Origin: a candidate division KSB1 bacterium
GTDB taxonomy: Bacteria > Zhuqueibacterota > JdFR-76 > DREG01
Direction of reading: 5' to 3'
NCBI GenBank assembly: GCA_022566355.1
Contig: JADFJB010000004.1
Location: 1-64,000 of the forward strand
Length of the DNA: 64,000 bases
Shown: piece by piece, positions 63,125-64,000 of the stretch
Position numbering within the stretch: the first letter of the stretch is position 1
Layout of the letters: each line of letters starts with the position of its first letter
Translations under genes and position numbers: made by a program
Notes under the pieces: model-generated
What the model was told of the DNA's origin: nothing
What the model saw: the letters and a program-made list of their open reading frames with translations, nothing else
Databases searched by the model: none

Positions 63125-64000
63125 TGGCTGGCCTCAACAACATATTAACAACCGCTTACTCTGCTTTAATGGCGCAGCAAGCCGGTATGAATGTTACCGG
63201 TTCGAATATTGCAAATGCGCAAAATCCAAATTATTCTCGCCAAACGTTAAAACTGTCATCAGCCACCGTTTATGGATCTTTACTAGGAACGGGAGTTCAT
63301 ATAGACAGCATTCAAAGAGGCAGAGATCAAGTCATCGATGTAGGAATTTGGCAAGAAAAGGCGCATTTCGGTTACTATGAATCTGAGGATAAATATACCG
63401 CATTTGTGGAGTCTGTTTTCAATGATTTGACTGGTGAAGGATTATCACAGTTTTTGGATGAATTTTGGAATTCTTGGTTAGAGCTTTCAAACCACCCGGA
63501 AAACTCAGGAGCACGCGCAGGTGTTAGCATAAAAGCAAAGAGACTAGCAATCAGACTTAATAACATGGATAACCAACTGCGTACGTTAGCTAAACAATCT
63601 CAGGTAGAGTTAAAAAACAGGACTGATGATTTTAATAATTTATTGAAGCATATAGCTAAAATAAATACACAGATAATCAGAGATAGCAACAATGCAGGCT
63701 ATAATAACTCATTGCTGGACAAACGAGATAGCCTAATTAATGAATTGTCCACTTATATTGACCTCAAAGTTATATTTAATGAAGGAGGCTCCGTTACCTT
63801 GTTTGGCAGTAATCAAATATTGCTGGATAAAGGAAATTCCTATGAACTAGAGATGGAAAGTAGAAATCAGGCTGGACAAAATAATGTATATCTTTCAATA
63901 CATAACGGTAAAGAATTAAATATAAAAGATGGTCTTTTAAAATCATTGGTTGAGCAATCAAATATATCCGATGAGTTAAAGGAACTTGATGAAATTGCGA
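63124..64000 (+). CDS. flgK: Hook-filament junction protein FlgK (partial, runs off the edge)
   Basis: The first 292 residues are present. The N-terminal D0 reads MAGLNNILTTAYSALMAQQAG, followed by NVTGSNIANAQNPNYSRQ, as in FlgK. Then come GTGVHIDSIQRGRDQVID, FLDEFWNSWLELSNHPENSGARAGV and NSLLDKRDSLINELSTYIDLKV. The ATG overlaps the flgN stop by one base. The missing end should carry the C-terminal D0 and flgL should follow. Confidence 0.95.
   Translation, partial: MAGLNNILTTAYSALMAQQAGMNVTGSNIANAQNPNYSRQTLKLSSATVYGSLLGTGVHIDSIQRGRDQVIDVGIWQEKAHFGYYESEDKYTAFVESVFNDLTGEGLSQFLDEFWNSWLELSNHPENSGARAGVSIKAKRLAIRLNNMDNQLRTLAKQSQVELKNRTDDFNNLLKHIAKINTQIIRDSNNAGYNNSLLDKRDSLINELSTYIDLKVIFNEGGSVTLFGSNQILLDKGNSYELEMESRNQAGQNNVYLSIHNGKELNIKDGLLKSLVEQSNISDELKELDEIA

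Noticed and set aside
1-64000. CRISPR arrays, insertion sequences with transposase, prophage genes
   Set aside because: None seen; the only interspersed repeats are the three short non-coding copies reported.

Overview
The window is almost entirely a flagellar and chemotaxis gene cluster from a Gram-negative (diderm), AT-rich bacterium. P- and L-ring genes (flgI, flgH), signal peptides and a secreted metalloprotease with a C-terminal PNPFN tail point to an outer membrane. That tail and the overall gene set fit the FCB superphylum, perhaps Calditrichota or KSB1-like bacteria. The placement is inferred from family features, not from a marker gene.

Layout. 1-11.4 kb is non-flagellar: a TPR protein with an apparent frameshift, a secreted protein with a duplicated domain, a PQQ-type beta-propeller, an RD-heptad coiled-coil protein, an unknown secreted protein, tRNA-Gly(CCC), an LPP20-like protein, the ribosome GTPase Der and the metalloprotease. 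11.55-27.5 kb is one long forward operon behind a sigma-54-type promoter: flgB-flgC-orf-fliE-fliF-fliG-fliH-fliI-fliJ-motE-like-fliK-flgD-orf-flgE-flbD-motA-motB-fliL. 27.7-30.2 kb is a reverse-strand island (cheC-like/receiver, cheX, cheY) bracketed by two inverted copies of a roughly 178 bp repeat. 30.2-39.6 kb is a chemotaxis operon behind a sigma-28-type promoter: cheA (two HPt domains), cheW, a poly-HAMP receptor, cheR, cheB, cheD, an HDOD gene, a receiver and a frameshifted cheC/cheX-like gene. 39.85-56.7 kb starts with a second sigma-54-type promoter and holds fliM-fliN-fliO-fliP-fliQ-fliR-flhB-flhA-flhF-flhG-fliA, then HDOD, kinase, TPR, FliK-like, receiver and FlhB-like genes and a GAF/hybrid signalling pair. 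56.9-57.4 kb is a cupin/RmlC-like gene. 57.7-64 kb, behind a third sigma-54-type promoter, is flgF-flgG-flgA-flgH-flgI-flgJ-flgN-flgK, with flgK cut by the window edge.

How it works together. The genes cover almost a whole motor: export gate, ATPase, MS- and C-rings, rod, hook, P/L rings and stators. A near-complete sensory pathway accompanies it. Sigma-54-type sites lie before the structural operons, fliA (sigma-28) lies in the export operon, and sigma-28-type sites lie before cheA and cheY. This implies a sigma-54 to sigma-28 cascade. Flagellin, cap and an NtrC-type sigma-54 activator are not in the window.

Most notable are a three-copy MITE-like repeat family, two copies of which flank the only reverse-strand island inside the flagellar locus (a possible invertible segment); three different proteins carrying the CheC/CheX phosphatase motif; matching sigma-54 sites; a divergent sigma-28 pair; a nearly identical 120 bp tandem duplication in fliK; and two apparent frameshifts.
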